From NCBI RefSeq assembly GCF_900107545.1, contig NZ_FNQZ01000001.1, positions 62,001-126,000 of the forward strand: DNA of 64,000 bases. The letters run 5' to 3'. The notes beneath the pieces were generated by a model. It worked only from the letters and a program-made list of their open reading frames with translations, was not told where the DNA came from and did no database searches. This stretch comes from Pseudobutyrivibrio sp. ACV-2 (GTDB lineage Bacteria; Bacillota; Clostridia; Lachnospirales; Lachnospiraceae). The position numbers were made by a program, and so were the translations under genes. This document shows positions 19,136 through 27,867 of the stretch, one piece after another; position 1 is the stretch's first letter; every line of letters starts with the position of its first letter.

Positions 19136-20290
19136 ATGATATATTTTGACAACTCGGCTACAACTCGTTGTGCCGATGAAGCAGTTGACATAATGAAAAA
19201 ATGCCTTCAGGAGGATTTTGGTAATCCATCCTCCTTACATAGCATGGGGGCTAAAGGAAAGGATTACCTTAAGGAAAGTAGAGAAACTATTGCAGGGATT
19301 TTAAAAGTACAACCTAAAGAAATCTATTTCACATCAGGTGGTACAGAAGGAAACAACCTTGCAATTAAAGGTGGCGCTGCTGCAAAAAAACGCAGAGGTA
19401 ATCACATAATTACTACTAAAATCGAGCACGCCTCTGTTTTAAATCCGGTAAAAGCACTTGAAAAAGAAGGCTTTGAAGTTACATATCTAGGAACAGATGA
19501 ATATGGAGTTATAAGTCTTGATGAACTAAAAGCAGCCCTCAGAGAAGATACTATTCTTGTATCCATCATGATGGTAAACAACGAAATAGGTGCCATTCAG
19601 CCTATCGAGGAAGCTTCGAAAATTATCAAAGGATTCAATAAAGATATTCTTTTTCATGTTGATTCCATCCAGTCATTTGGAAAAATGAAAATTCTCCCAA
19701 AGAAAATGGGAATTGATATGCTTACAGTAAGCGGACACAAAATCCATGGTCCAAAGGGTTCTGGATTTATATATATAAACGAATCCATTTATAATATTAT
19801 GGTTCCACAGATACTTGGTGGTGGTCATGAGCGTGGTATGCGTTCGGGGACAGAAAATGTTCCTGCAATTGCAGCACTTGGCGTAGCTAGCAAAAAAGCC
19901 TACGATACACTTGACGAAAATCGAAACCATATGTATGCTATGAGACATCGTTTAATTGAAGGTGTATCTGCAATCGATGGAGTCAGTGTAAATGGACACT
20001 TGGATGAGCAGAATGCACCTCACATAGTCAGTGTTTCCATAAAGGGCAATCGTACTAGAGCACAGGTTATCCTTAATGCTCTTCAGGACAATTATGATAT
20101 TTTTGTTTCAGCAGGCTCAGCTTGCTCTTCAAATAAGCCTGCCATCAGTGAAACACTTAAATCAATTGGTCTCGAAAAAGATTTACTGGAGCGCACCATC
20201 AGATTTAGCTTTTGCCCGGAGAATACTCTCGAGGAAGTAGATACAGCTGTGAAAGCTCTTCAGGAATTAGTTCCTATGATGACACTATAA
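19136..20290 (+). CDS. Cysteine desulfurase (NifS/IscS family)
   Basis: A 384-residue PLP enzyme that removes sulfur from cysteine as a protein persulfide. It has the opening YFDNSATTRC, the PLP lysine in SGHKIHGPKGSGF (about residue 203) and the mobile-loop cysteine in SAGSACSSNKPA. The gene immediately downstream is thiI, the arrangement of B. subtilis nifZ-thiI, where this desulfurase supplies sulfur for 4-thiouridine. A dedicated tRNA-thiolation role is therefore likely, although general Fe-S work cannot be excluded. Confidence 0.93.
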   Translation: MIYFDNSATTRCADEAVDIMKKCLQEDFGNPSSLHSMGAKGKDYLKESRETIAGILKVQPKEIYFTSGGTEGNNLAIKGGAAAKKRRGNHIITTKIEHASVLNPVKALEKEGFEVTYLGTDEYGVISLDELKAALREDTILVSIMMVNNEIGAIQPIEEASKIIKGFNKDILFHVDSIQSFGKMKILPKKMGIDMLTVSGHKIHGPKGSGFIYINESIYNIMVPQILGGGHERGMRSGTENVPAIAALGVASKKAYDTLDENRNHMYAMRHRLIEGVSAIDGVSVNGHLDEQNAPHIVSVSIKGNRTRAQVILNALQDNYDIFVSAGSACSSNKPAISETLKSIGLEKDLLERTIRFSFCPENTLEEVDTAVKALQELVPMMTL

Positions 20291-20304
20291 GGAAAGTAGG
20301 TATT

Positions 20305-21486
20305 ATGACATATCAAGCATTTTTAATTAAGTATTCAGAGATTGGTGTAAAGGGAAAAAACAGATTTATGTTCGAAGACGCCCTTGTGCGCCAGATTAAA
20401 AGAGCACTTTATTCTGTAGATGGCAATTTTATTGTGAAGAAGCAGAGTGGTCGTGTTTTTATTTCTGTAGAAGGTGACTACGACTATGATGAGGCGGTTG
20501 ATGCATTACAGCATGTATTTGGTATTAGTGCCATCTGTCCTACAGTAGTAGTTCCAGATGAAGGCTTCGATGCCATGGCTGAAGCTGTCATTAAATATGT
20601 GGACGAGGAATTCGCAGATAAAAACTTTAGCTTTAAGGTGATGGGACGACGCGCAAATAAGCAGTATCCAATGACTTCAATGGAAGTAGCTGCAGAAATA
20701 GGCGCAAGACTTCTCGATGCATTCCCTGAACTTCATGTAGATATTCACAATCCAGACCGTATCATCACTGTTGAGGTTCGTGAGAATATTGCTATATATT
20801 CTACAGAAATCCCAGGCCCACATGGTATGCCTGTAGGCACTGCAGGTAAGGCTATGCTTTTACTTTCAGGTGGTATCGATTCACCAGTTGCTGGTTACAT
20901 GATTTCAAAGCGTGGCGTAAATCTTTCAGCAACATATTTCCATGCACCACCTTACACTTCAGAGCAGGCAAAGCAAAAGGTTGTAGATTTAGCAAAGCTT
21001 GTTGCTAAATATTCTGGTCCTATTGATTTACATATTGTCAATTTTACAGATATTCAGTTATATATTTATCAGCAGTGCGCTCATGAGGAGCTTACTATTA
21101 TCATGCGTCGTTACATGATGAGAATAGCAGAACACTTTGCAAAGGAAAATGATTGTCTTGCGTTAGTTACTGGAGAGTCTATCGGACAGGTTGCATCACA
21201 GACTATGCAGTCCCTTAACTGCACTAATGCTGTTTGTTCACTTCCTGTATATCGTCCGCTTATCGCTTTTGACAAGCAGGATATTGTAGATATCTCTGAG
21301 AAAATCGACACTTATGAGACTTCGATTCTTCCTTACGAGGATTGCTGTACCATTTTTGTGGCTAAGCATCCTGTTACAAAGCCAAAGCTTGAAGCCATCG
21401 AAAAGCACGAGCATCTGTTAGATGAAAAGATTGATGAGCTTATGAAACAGGCTATTGAGTCAGTAGAGGTTATTAAAGTTAAATAA
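20305..21486 (+). CDS. thiI: tRNA 4-thiouridine synthetase (tRNA sulfurtransferase)
   Basis: A 393-residue enzyme: N-terminal ferredoxin-like and THUMP domains (residues 1-165), then a PP-loop ATPase with LLLSGGIDSPVAGYM (about 183-197). It makes 4-thiouridine at position 8 of tRNA. It lacks the C-terminal rhodanese domain of the E. coli enzyme, as in Bacillus, consistent with a different sulfur relay from the adjacent desulfurase. The start at 20305 follows GGAAAG; an in-frame ATG at 20212 lies deep inside the upstream gene and is rejected. Confidence 0.95.
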   Translation: MTYQAFLIKYSEIGVKGKNRFMFEDALVRQIKRALYSVDGNFIVKKQSGRVFISVEGDYDYDEAVDALQHVFGISAICPTVVVPDEGFDAMAEAVIKYVDEEFADKNFSFKVMGRRANKQYPMTSMEVAAEIGARLLDAFPELHVDIHNPDRIITVEVRENIAIYSTEIPGPHGMPVGTAGKAMLLLSGGIDSPVAGYMISKRGVNLSATYFHAPPYTSEQAKQKVVDLAKLVAKYSGPIDLHIVNFTDIQLYIYQQCAHEELTIIMRRYMMRIAEHFAKENDCLALVTGESIGQVASQTMQSLNCTNAVCSLPVYRPLIAFDKQDIVDISEKIDTYETSILPYEDCCTIFVAKHPVTKPKLEAIEKHEHLLDEKIDELMKQAIESVEVIKVK

Positions 21487-21497
21487 GTAAAATAAAA

Positions 21498-21523
21498 GAG
21501 CTTTGCTATTATTAGCAAAGCTC
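21498..21523. terminator. Bidirectional terminator between thiI and the HPr-like gene
   Basis: Perfect 10-bp stem GAGCTTTGCT / AGCAAAGCTC with a 6-nt loop. Read on the minus strand it is followed by TTTTATTTTACTT, a good T-run, so it mainly serves the HPr-like gene; on the plus strand the T-run is weaker. Confidence 0.82.
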
Positions 21524-21549
21524 CTAATATTTACTACTTAAAGAAAGGA

Positions 21550-21780
21550 TTAAACGATGTAATCCTTTAATGTAGACATCACGTCGTCTGCATCGCCTTC
21601 AGCATGTACAGTAAGATCGATAGGCTTAGATAAATCAAGAGAGAAAATACCCATGATAGACTTAGCATCGATTACATAACGTCCACTTACAAGATCAAAA
21701 TCATAGTCAAACTGGCTAATAGTGTTAACGAAAGATTTAACCTTGTCAATTGAGTTAAGAGAAATTTGAACTGTTTTCAT
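21550..21780 (-). CDS. HPr-like protein lacking the phosphoacceptor histidine
   Basis: A 76-residue protein with the HPr fold pattern: the region around KSIMGIFSLDL (about residues 41-51) matches the HPr segment that contains regulatory Ser46, and the C-terminal helix is present. The position normally occupied by GIHARPA reads SIDKVKSF, so there is no active-site histidine. It therefore cannot take part in sugar phosphotransfer but could be a Crh-like regulatory protein if the serine is phosphorylated by HPr kinase (inference). A strong GAGGAGG site precedes the ATG. It is monocistronic and divergent from mtaB. Confidence 0.78.
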   Translation of the reverse strand: MKTVQISLNSIDKVKSFVNTISQFDYDFDLVSGRYVIDAKSIMGIFSLDLSKPIDLTVHAEGDADDVMSTLKDYIV

Positions 21781-21900
21781 CCTATGTGCCCCTCCTCGTG
21801 AATTTATATATATTAAATATATAGAATTATACTAAAACAACGACCCCTAAAAGTCAAACAAAATACCACAGTTTTTAAGAAAAAGAAAGGTTTTATATAT

Positions 21901-23226
21901 ATGAAAAAAGCGGCATTACACAACCTTGGTTGTAAGGTAAATGCATACGAAACAGAAGCAATGGAAGAGCTCCTTAAGAAGGATGGTTACACCATTGTTT
22001 CCTTTGATGATATTGCAGATGTTTATGTAATAAACACCTGCTCGGTTACGAATATTGCTGACAGAAAATCACGTCAGATGATACATAAATGTAGAAAACT
22101 AAATCCTGATGCATGCGTTGTAGCTGCCGGCTGCTATGTACAGAATTTCGGTAAAGATGAGGCAGATGAATTAGGCGCTGATATTATTTTAGGTAATAAC
22201 AAAAAGAATGAGCTTGTCACCAAAGTTAGGGAGTATTTTGCAAGCCTTGACAAGACGGACGGACCTATTCTTGATTACATAGATATAAACGATGGAAATG
22301 TCGCATATGAGAATATGCATATTGAAAAGGATTCAGAGCACACTAGAGCGTTTGTAAAGGTTCAGGATGGCTGTAACCAATTCTGCAGCTACTGCATTAT
22401 TCCATTTGCAAGAGGTAGAATCAGAAGCCGCGATATAAATGATGTAGTTTCAGAGGTAACAGGTCTCGCAAAAAATGGCTACAAAGAAATGGTTATCACG
22501 GGTATTCATTTGAGCTCTTATGGAAGTGGAACAGATTACACATTGGCAGATTTGCTTGAGGCTGTACAAAAAATAGATGGGGTTGAACGAATCAGACTTG
22601 GATCCTTAGAACCACAGATTATTACAGAAGATTTTGCGAAAAGAGTTTCTGTACTTGATAAGATGTGTCCACATTTTCATCTTTCCTTACAGTCAGGTTG
22701 CGATACTGTATTAAAACGCATGAACAGAAAATACACAATTGAAGAGTATACTAGAGGAGTGGAAATTCTTAGAAAGTATTTTGACAATCCAGCAATCACC
22801 ACTGACATTATTGTGGGCTTCCCAGGAGAAACAGAAGAGGAATATAAAATCACAGAAGGCTATGTTAGAGAAATAGCCTTCTATGAGCTTCATGTTTTTG
22901 CATATTCAAAACGTGCAGGGACCAAGGCGGCAACAATGCCAGGACAAATCACAAATGCAGTTAAAAAGGTGAGAAGTGCAAGCCTTATTGCAACAGGAAA
23001 TGAAAGTACTATTGCCTACAGAAAAGACCATATCGGCAAAAGTTTAGATGTTCTTTTTGAGGAAAAAGCGCAGATAGATGGCAATGATTACTTCATTGGT
23101 TTTTCAAAAGAATATATAAAATGCGCAATTCAATTTAATGATAATCAGGATTTGACAAATTGTATTTGCGAGGTAAAAGCTACAGGTTTAACTGCTGATG
23201 GACAGTACTTGATTGTTGAAATTTAG
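21901..23226 (+). CDS. mtaB: tRNA (N6-L-threonylcarbamoyladenosine37-C2)-methylthiotransferase
   Basis: A 441-residue radical-SAM methylthiotransferase: the N-terminal UPF0004 domain (ALHNLGCKVNAYETEAMEELL, with cysteines in NTCSVT and AAGCYVQ), the radical-SAM CxxxCxxC in DGCNQFCSYCIIPFARG (about 159-175) and a C-terminal TRAM-like domain. The LGCKVNxYE motif is characteristic of the MtaB (e-type) branch, which makes ms2t6A37 in tRNAs reading ANN codons. It has a modest AAAGG ribosome binding site. Confidence 0.94.
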   Translation: MKKAALHNLGCKVNAYETEAMEELLKKDGYTIVSFDDIADVYVINTCSVTNIADRKSRQMIHKCRKLNPDACVVAAGCYVQNFGKDEADELGADIILGNNKKNELVTKVREYFASLDKTDGPILDYIDINDGNVAYENMHIEKDSEHTRAFVKVQDGCNQFCSYCIIPFARGRIRSRDINDVVSEVTGLAKNGYKEMVITGIHLSSYGSGTDYTLADLLEAVQKIDGVERIRLGSLEPQIITEDFAKRVSVLDKMCPHFHLSLQSGCDTVLKRMNRKYTIEEYTRGVEILRKYFDNPAITTDIIVGFPGETEEEYKITEGYVREIAFYELHVFAYSKRAGTKAATMPGQITNAVKKVRSASLIATGNESTIAYRKDHIGKSLDVLFEEKAQIDGNDYFIGFSKEYIKCAIQFNDNQDLTNCICEVKATGLTADGQYLIVEI

Positions 23227-23314
23227 GCATTTGTATATTACAATGTAACTATTCAAAGGCTGTATTATTACAGGTGTTATTGTGATTAGCAATTATTAGA
23301 GACGAGAGGTTATT

Positions 23315-23581
23315 ATGGCAGATTTAAGTAATACACAATATTTTAAGGTTCAAAAGGATAATCCTGTAGGTGTAAAGGAAGTCATCGAGCAGGTCTATAG
23401 CGCTCTTTCAGAAAAAGGCTATAATCCAGTGAATCAGATTGTGGGATACATTATGTCTGGCGATCCTACTTACATTACCAGTCATCGTAATGCCCGCAGC
23501 CTTATTATGAAAGTAGAACGTGATGAGCTCGTAGAGGAGCTTCTTAAGGAGTATATAGCTACTGAGAGCTGGAGTAAATAA
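23315..23581 (+). CDS. ireB: IreB family regulatory phosphoprotein (UPF0297)
   Basis: An 88-residue protein with the conserved IreB/YrzL sequence (QYFKVQ, then EVYSALSEKGYNPVNQIVGY-like text and YITSHRNARSLI). In Enterococcus the N-terminal threonines of IreB are phosphorylated by the PASTA kinase IreK and the protein modulates cell-envelope stress tolerance; here one N-terminal threonine (T7) is present. It overlaps ruvX by one base and heads the conserved ireB-ruvX-DUF1292 cluster. Confidence 0.93.
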   Translation: MADLSNTQYFKVQKDNPVGVKEVIEQVYSALSEKGYNPVNQIVGYIMSGDPTYITSHRNARSLIMKVERDELVEELLKEYIATESWSK

Positions 23582-24003
23582 TGAGCAGGATTCTTGGTCT
23601 TGATTATGGTACAAAAACAGTTGGGGTCGCGATAAGTGACCCCTTACTTTTGACTGCACAAGAACTTGAAACTATAGTTCGTAAGCGCCCCAATGCCCTT
23701 CGCCACACACTTGTCCGGATTCAAGAAATATGTGACGAATACAAAGTTGAAAAAATAATTCTTGGTTACCCCCGCAACATGGATGACAGCGAGGGCTTTC
23801 GTTGTGAGGAAACCTTGGAATTCAAAAAGCTTTTAGAAAAGCGTGTAGATATACCTATAGAGCTATTAGACGAACGTCTTACCACGGTTTATGCTGACGA
23901 GATTCTAGAGGAATCTGGCGTAGCAAAAAAGGACCGCAAAAAAGTCATTGACCAGATTGCGGCAGCTATTATTTTACAGGATTATTTAGATAACAGGAGT
24001 TAA
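23581..24003 (+). CDS. ruvX: Putative pre-16S rRNA nuclease / Holliday junction resolvase-like (YqgF)
   Basis: A 140-residue RNase H-fold protein with the first catalytic strand ILGLDYGTKTVGVAISDP and the later LDERLTTVYADEIL and DQIAAAIILQDYLD motifs that carry the other acidic residues. The family matures the 5' end of 16S rRNA, and a Holliday-junction resolvase activity has also been proposed. It is translationally coupled to ireB (TAATG overlap). Confidence 0.94.
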   Translation: MSRILGLDYGTKTVGVAISDPLLLTAQELETIVRKRPNALRHTLVRIQEICDEYKVEKIILGYPRNMDDSEGFRCEETLEFKKLLEKRVDIPIELLDERLTTVYADEILEESGVAKKDRKKVIDQIAAAIILQDYLDNRS

Positions 24004-24004
24004 T

Positions 24005-24265
24005 ATGGATAAGATTATTTTTACTGGCGACGACGGTGAAAACATCGAGTTTTTTGTTATTGAAGAGACAGTAGTTTCAGGTAACAAATATCTACTTGTA
24101 TGTGATAACGAGGATGAGGAAGAGGCTGAGGCTACCATCCTTAAAGAAATTAATGCAGATGGAGAAGAAGCGGTGTACGAGTTCGTTGAGGACGACGTGG
24201 AATTTGCTGCTGTAGCAAAATTATTTGACGAATTAGTTGGTGAAGATGCCGACATTGATTATTAA
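24005..24265 (+). CDS. DUF1292 family protein (YrzB-like)
   Basis: An 86-residue acidic protein (many Asp/Glu, very few basic residues) matching DUF1292: FTGDDGENIEFFVIEET, then YLLVCDN, then a C-terminal EFVEDDVEFAAVAKLFDEL. It is almost always found after ireB and ruvX in Firmicutes, which is how it is recognised here; its biochemical role is unknown. It begins one base after the ruvX stop. Confidence 0.9.
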   Translation: MDKIIFTGDDGENIEFFVIEETVVSGNKYLLVCDNEDEEEAEATILKEINADGEEAVYEFVEDDVEFAAVAKLFDELVGEDADIDY

Positions 24266-24297
24266 ATATGATTTATATATAAATAGGAGGTTTATTT

Positions 24298-25974
24298 TTG
24301 AAAAAGAAAACTGAAAATAAGGCTGAAAGGCTGAAGATTATTCCACTTGGAGGTCTTGAGCAAATCGGCATGAATATTACTGCCTTTGAATATGGAGACA
24401 GTATTATTGTTGTGGATTGCGGACTTTCATTTCCTGAGGACGATATGTTGGGCGTGGATCTGGTAATTCCAGATATATCATATCTGAAGGACAATCAGGA
24501 TAAGCTGAAAGGCTTTTTCATCACCCATGGTCACGAGGACCATATCGGTGCCATTCCTTATGTGTTTAAGGAGCTTAATGTTTGCCCTATTTACTCGACA
24601 AAGCTTACAAATGGCCTTATCGAGCATAAGCTTGAGGAACACAAGATGCTTACCAAGGTAAAGCGTAAGGTTGTTAAATATGGCACACACATTAATGCAG
24701 GTGAATTCAGAGTGGAGTTTATTCGCACCAATCACAGTATTCAGGATGCGGCTGCTCTTGCTATTTATTCTCCGGCAGGTATCGTTGTTCACACAGGTGA
24801 CTTTAAGGTTGATTACACACCGGTTTATGGTGATCCAATCGATCTTCAGCGTCTTGGTGAAATCGGAAAGAAGGGCGTACTTGCTCTTATGTGCGACAGT
24901 ACCAATGCAGAAAGACCGGGCTTTACCGCTTCCGAAAAAACAGTTGGTAAAACCATTGATTCAATTTTTGCAGATAATACAACAAGCCGTATTATCATTG
25001 CTACTTTCGCATCAAATGTTGACCGTGTTCAACAGATTATTAATTCTGCAGACAAATACGGACGCAAGGTATGCGTAGAGGGCCGTTCAATGGTAAATAC
25101 CATCGATACAGCTCAAAAGCTTGGATACTTACACATCCCTGACAATACACTCATTGATATTGAGACGATGAAATCATACCCTGATGAAAAGATTGTACTT
25201 GTTACAACAGGTTCGCAGGGTGAGTCAATGGCAGCTCTTTCTAGAATGGCTAGCGGAACTCATAAAAAGGTTCAGATTAAGCCAGGTGATATGATTGTAT
25301 TTTCATCTCATCCAATTCCAGGAAATGAGAAGGCTGTGTCAAATGTTATCAATGATTTAACAATGCGTGGAGCTCAGATTGTTATGCAGGATGTGCATGT
25401 TTCAGGACATGCCTGCGCAGAGGAAATCAAGCTTATCTATTCACTTGTTCGTCCTCAGTTTGCAATACCAGTTCACGGTGAATTCAAGCATCTTACAGCT
25501 CAGGCTAAAATCGCTGAATCACTTGGTTGGGATCATGACCACATCAAAATTATTCGTTCAGGTGATGTTTTAGAGCTTGGAGACAATTTCTCCAGAATAG
25601 CAGGTCATGTTCACACTGGCGCTATCATGGTTGATGGTATCGGTGTAGGTGATGTTGGTAACATCGTTCTTAGAGATAGACAGAAGCTTGCGGAGGATGG
25701 AATCATTATCGTAGTTTTAACACTTGATAGTGCCTCAGGAACAGTTCTTGCAGGACCAGATATTGTATCACGAGGCTTCGTTTACGTTAGAGATTCTGAG
25801 GATCTTATGGAAAGTGCAAGAACAGTCCTTAACGATACAATGGATGTTCTTCAGGAAAAGAATATTACTGATTGGAACAAAATCAAGGGCGATATCAGAG
25901 ATAACCTTTCTGATTTTGTATGGCATGAAACACAGCGCCGACCAATGATTATTCCAATCATCATGGAAGTGTAA
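24298..25974 (+). CDS. rnj: Ribonuclease J
   Basis: A 558-residue metallo-beta-lactamase/beta-CASP ribonuclease with endonuclease and 5'-to-3' exonuclease activity, central to mRNA decay and rRNA maturation in Firmicutes. The metal site is FITHGHEDHIGAIPYV (about residues 72-87), with further motifs HTGDFKVD, CDSTNAERPG, FSSHPIPGNE and VSGHACAEE, and the C-terminal domain follows. The start is TTG at 24298, directly after AGGAGG with good spacing. There is one copy in this window; whether a paralogue exists elsewhere cannot be seen. Confidence 0.96.
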   Translation: MKKKTENKAERLKIIPLGGLEQIGMNITAFEYGDSIIVVDCGLSFPEDDMLGVDLVIPDISYLKDNQDKLKGFFITHGHEDHIGAIPYVFKELNVCPIYSTKLTNGLIEHKLEEHKMLTKVKRKVVKYGTHINAGEFRVEFIRTNHSIQDAAALAIYSPAGIVVHTGDFKVDYTPVYGDPIDLQRLGEIGKKGVLALMCDSTNAERPGFTASEKTVGKTIDSIFADNTTSRIIIATFASNVDRVQQIINSADKYGRKVCVEGRSMVNTIDTAQKLGYLHIPDNTLIDIETMKSYPDEKIVLVTTGSQGESMAALSRMASGTHKKVQIKPGDMIVFSSHPIPGNEKAVSNVINDLTMRGAQIVMQDVHVSGHACAEEIKLIYSLVRPQFAIPVHGEFKHLTAQAKIAESLGWDHDHIKIIRSGDVLELGDNFSRIAGHVHTGAIMVDGIGVGDVGNIVLRDRQKLAEDGIIIVVLTLDSASGTVLAGPDIVSRGFVYVRDSEDLMESARTVLNDTMDVLQEKNITDWNKIKGDIRDNLSDFVWHETQRRPMIIPIIMEV

Positions 25975-25975
25975 A

Positions 25976-26623
25976 ATGATAGTTGATGAGAGATATACCA
26001 CTTATTTGAATAGTCTTTATCCAGAGCTTAGTCCAGTGCTAAAGGAGATTCAAAAGGAGGCCATAGAGACCTATGTGCCAATAATTCGACCAGAGACCAT
26101 CAATCTTTTACAGCTTCTTATAAAGATGAACCAGCCTAAAAATATACTTGAGGTTGGCGCTGCTGTTGGATTTTCTGCCAATCTTATGGCGGAGGCAGCG
26201 GGTGACGAGGTGAAAATTACTACCATAGAAAATTATCTACCTCGTATTCCTATCGCAAATGCGAATTTTAAAAGAACCGGCAGGGATGGGCAGATTACCC
26301 TTTTAGAGGGGGATGCCATGGAAATATTACCTACACTTGAAGGTCCTTTTGATTTTATTTTTATGGATGCAGCCAAAGGCCAATACATTAATTTTTGGCC
26401 TGAGGTCAAACGCCTGATAAAGGATGGCGGTGTTATAGTAACTGATAATGTGTTACAGGACGGGGATATTATAGAGTCTAGATTTGCTATAACAAGACGT
26501 AATCGAACCATTCACAAAAGAATGCGTGATTACCTATACGAATTGACTCACGATGAAGGTTTTTCTACTACGATTCTTCCATTGGGAGATGGAGTTAGTA
26601 TCAGCGTGAAAGGAAAGAAATGA
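25976..26623 (+). CDS. trmR: tRNA 5-hydroxyuridine methyltransferase (O-methyltransferase family 3)
   Basis: A 215-residue SAM-dependent methyltransferase with ILEVGAAVGFSANLMAEAAG (about residues 58-77), FDFIFMDAAKGQYINFWPEV and VTDNVLQDG, the metal-dependent O-methyltransferase pattern. The B. subtilis equivalent YrrM (TrmR) methylates 5-hydroxyuridine at tRNA wobble position 34 to 5-methoxyuridine. The U32 gene just downstream supplies the hydroxylation step, and ATGA overlap couples the two, which supports this reading over a general catechol-type methyltransferase. Confidence 0.88.
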   Translation: MIVDERYTTYLNSLYPELSPVLKEIQKEAIETYVPIIRPETINLLQLLIKMNQPKNILEVGAAVGFSANLMAEAAGDEVKITTIENYLPRIPIANANFKRTGRDGQITLLEGDAMEILPTLEGPFDFIFMDAAKGQYINFWPEVKRLIKDGGVIVTDNVLQDGDIIESRFAITRRNRTIHKRMRDYLYELTHDEGFSTTILPLGDGVSISVKGKK

Positions 26624-27846
26624 GAGAAACAGAATTATTAGTTCCTGCAAGCAGTCTTGAGGTTCTTAAGGTTGCTGTTATCTATGGAGCAGACGCAGTT
26701 TATATTGGAGGAGAGGTTTACGGACTTCGTGCGAAGGCAAAGAACTTCTCCAAGGAAGATATGATAGAGGGCATTAAGTTCGCTCACGATCATGGTGTTA
26801 AGGTTTATGTTACAGCAAATATTCTTGCCCACAATGGTGATTTAGAGGGCGTCAAAGAATATTTTAAGGAACTTAAGGAAATCAAGCCAGATGCTCTTAT
26901 TATTGCAGACCCTGCAGTATTTATGCTTGCAAAAGAGATTTGTCCTGAGATAGAGCGTCATGTCAGCACTCAGGCCAACAATACCAACTATGGTACTTAC
27001 AAGTTCTGGTATGACCTTGGTGCTACCAGAGTTGTTTCAGCAAGAGAACTTTCCCTTGCAGAAATAAAAGAAATCAGAGCGAATATTCCTGATGATTTGG
27101 AGATAGAGACTTTCATCCATGGTGCTATGTGTATTTCCTATTCAGGAAGATGCCTGCTTTCAAACTACTTTACAGGCAGAGATGCAAACCATGGCGAATG
27201 CACACATCCTTGTCGTTGGAAGTACGCTGTAGTCGAAGAACAGCGTCCAGGCGAATATCTTCCTGTAGAGGAAAACGAGAGAGGAACCTATATCTTCAAT
27301 TCTAAGGACCTTTGCATGATAGAGCATGTTCCTGATTTACTTGCATCAGGTATCGACAGTTTCAAAATAGAAGGCCGTATGAAGACAGCTTTGTATGTAG
27401 CTACTGTAGCACGTACATATCGCAAGGCTATTGATGATTGCATGGAATCAGAGGAAAAGTACCTTGCAAATCTTGACTGGTACAAGGAACAGATTGCGGC
27501 ATGTACATATCGTCAGTTCACAACAGGCTTCTTCTATGGAAAGCCATCTGAGGAATCTCAGATTTATGATAACAATACCTACAATATCGGATATACGTAT
27601 TTGGGAATTTGCGGAGCCCCAGATGCAGAAGGCTTTGTAGAAATTGAGCAGAGAAATAAATTTTCAGTAGGGGAAACTATTGAAATTATGAAGCCAAACG
27701 GAGATAATGTAGAGGTAGAAGTCTTAGGAATCAAGGATGAAGATGGAAACTCTATGGAGAGCTGTCCACATCCAAAGCAAAAGTTATTTATCAAGCTTGC
27801 AGTTACACCAGACGAGTTTGATCTCTTAAGACGTAAAGAGGCATAG
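26620..27846 (+). CDS. trhP: Peptidase U32 family tRNA hydroxylation protein (TrhP/YrrO-like)
   Basis: A 408-residue U32-family protein with the family signature running from FIHGAMCISYSGRCLLS through CTHPCRWKY (about residues 166-205), including several cysteines. Family members act in prephenate-dependent hydroxylation of U34 in tRNA (TrhP, with an Fe-S cluster), not as true collagenases. Bacillus has two such genes (yrrN, yrrO); only one is found here. It overlaps trmR by ATGA, and together they would make 5-methoxyuridine. Confidence 0.88.
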   Translation: MRETELLVPASSLEVLKVAVIYGADAVYIGGEVYGLRAKAKNFSKEDMIEGIKFAHDHGVKVYVTANILAHNGDLEGVKEYFKELKEIKPDALIIADPAVFMLAKEICPEIERHVSTQANNTNYGTYKFWYDLGATRVVSARELSLAEIKEIRANIPDDLEIETFIHGAMCISYSGRCLLSNYFTGRDANHGECTHPCRWKYAVVEEQRPGEYLPVEENERGTYIFNSKDLCMIEHVPDLLASGIDSFKIEGRMKTALYVATVARTYRKAIDDCMESEEKYLANLDWYKEQIAACTYRQFTTGFFYGKPSEESQIYDNNTYNIGYTYLGICGAPDAEGFVEIEQRNKFSVGETIEIMKPNGDNVEVEVLGIKDEDGNSMESCPHPKQKLFIKLAVTPDEFDLLRRKEA

Positions 27847-27867
27847 GTTTTATACAAGGAGAATACA

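Noticed and set aside
20212-20304. N-terminal extension of ThiI
   Set aside because: It runs through the end of the cysteine desulfurase gene; the family start MTYQAFLIKYSEIGVKGKN begins at 20305 after a ribosome binding site.
24671-25078. 135-codon open frame inside the ribonuclease J gene
   Set aside because: It overlaps conserved catalytic-domain coding sequence in another frame and resembles no family.
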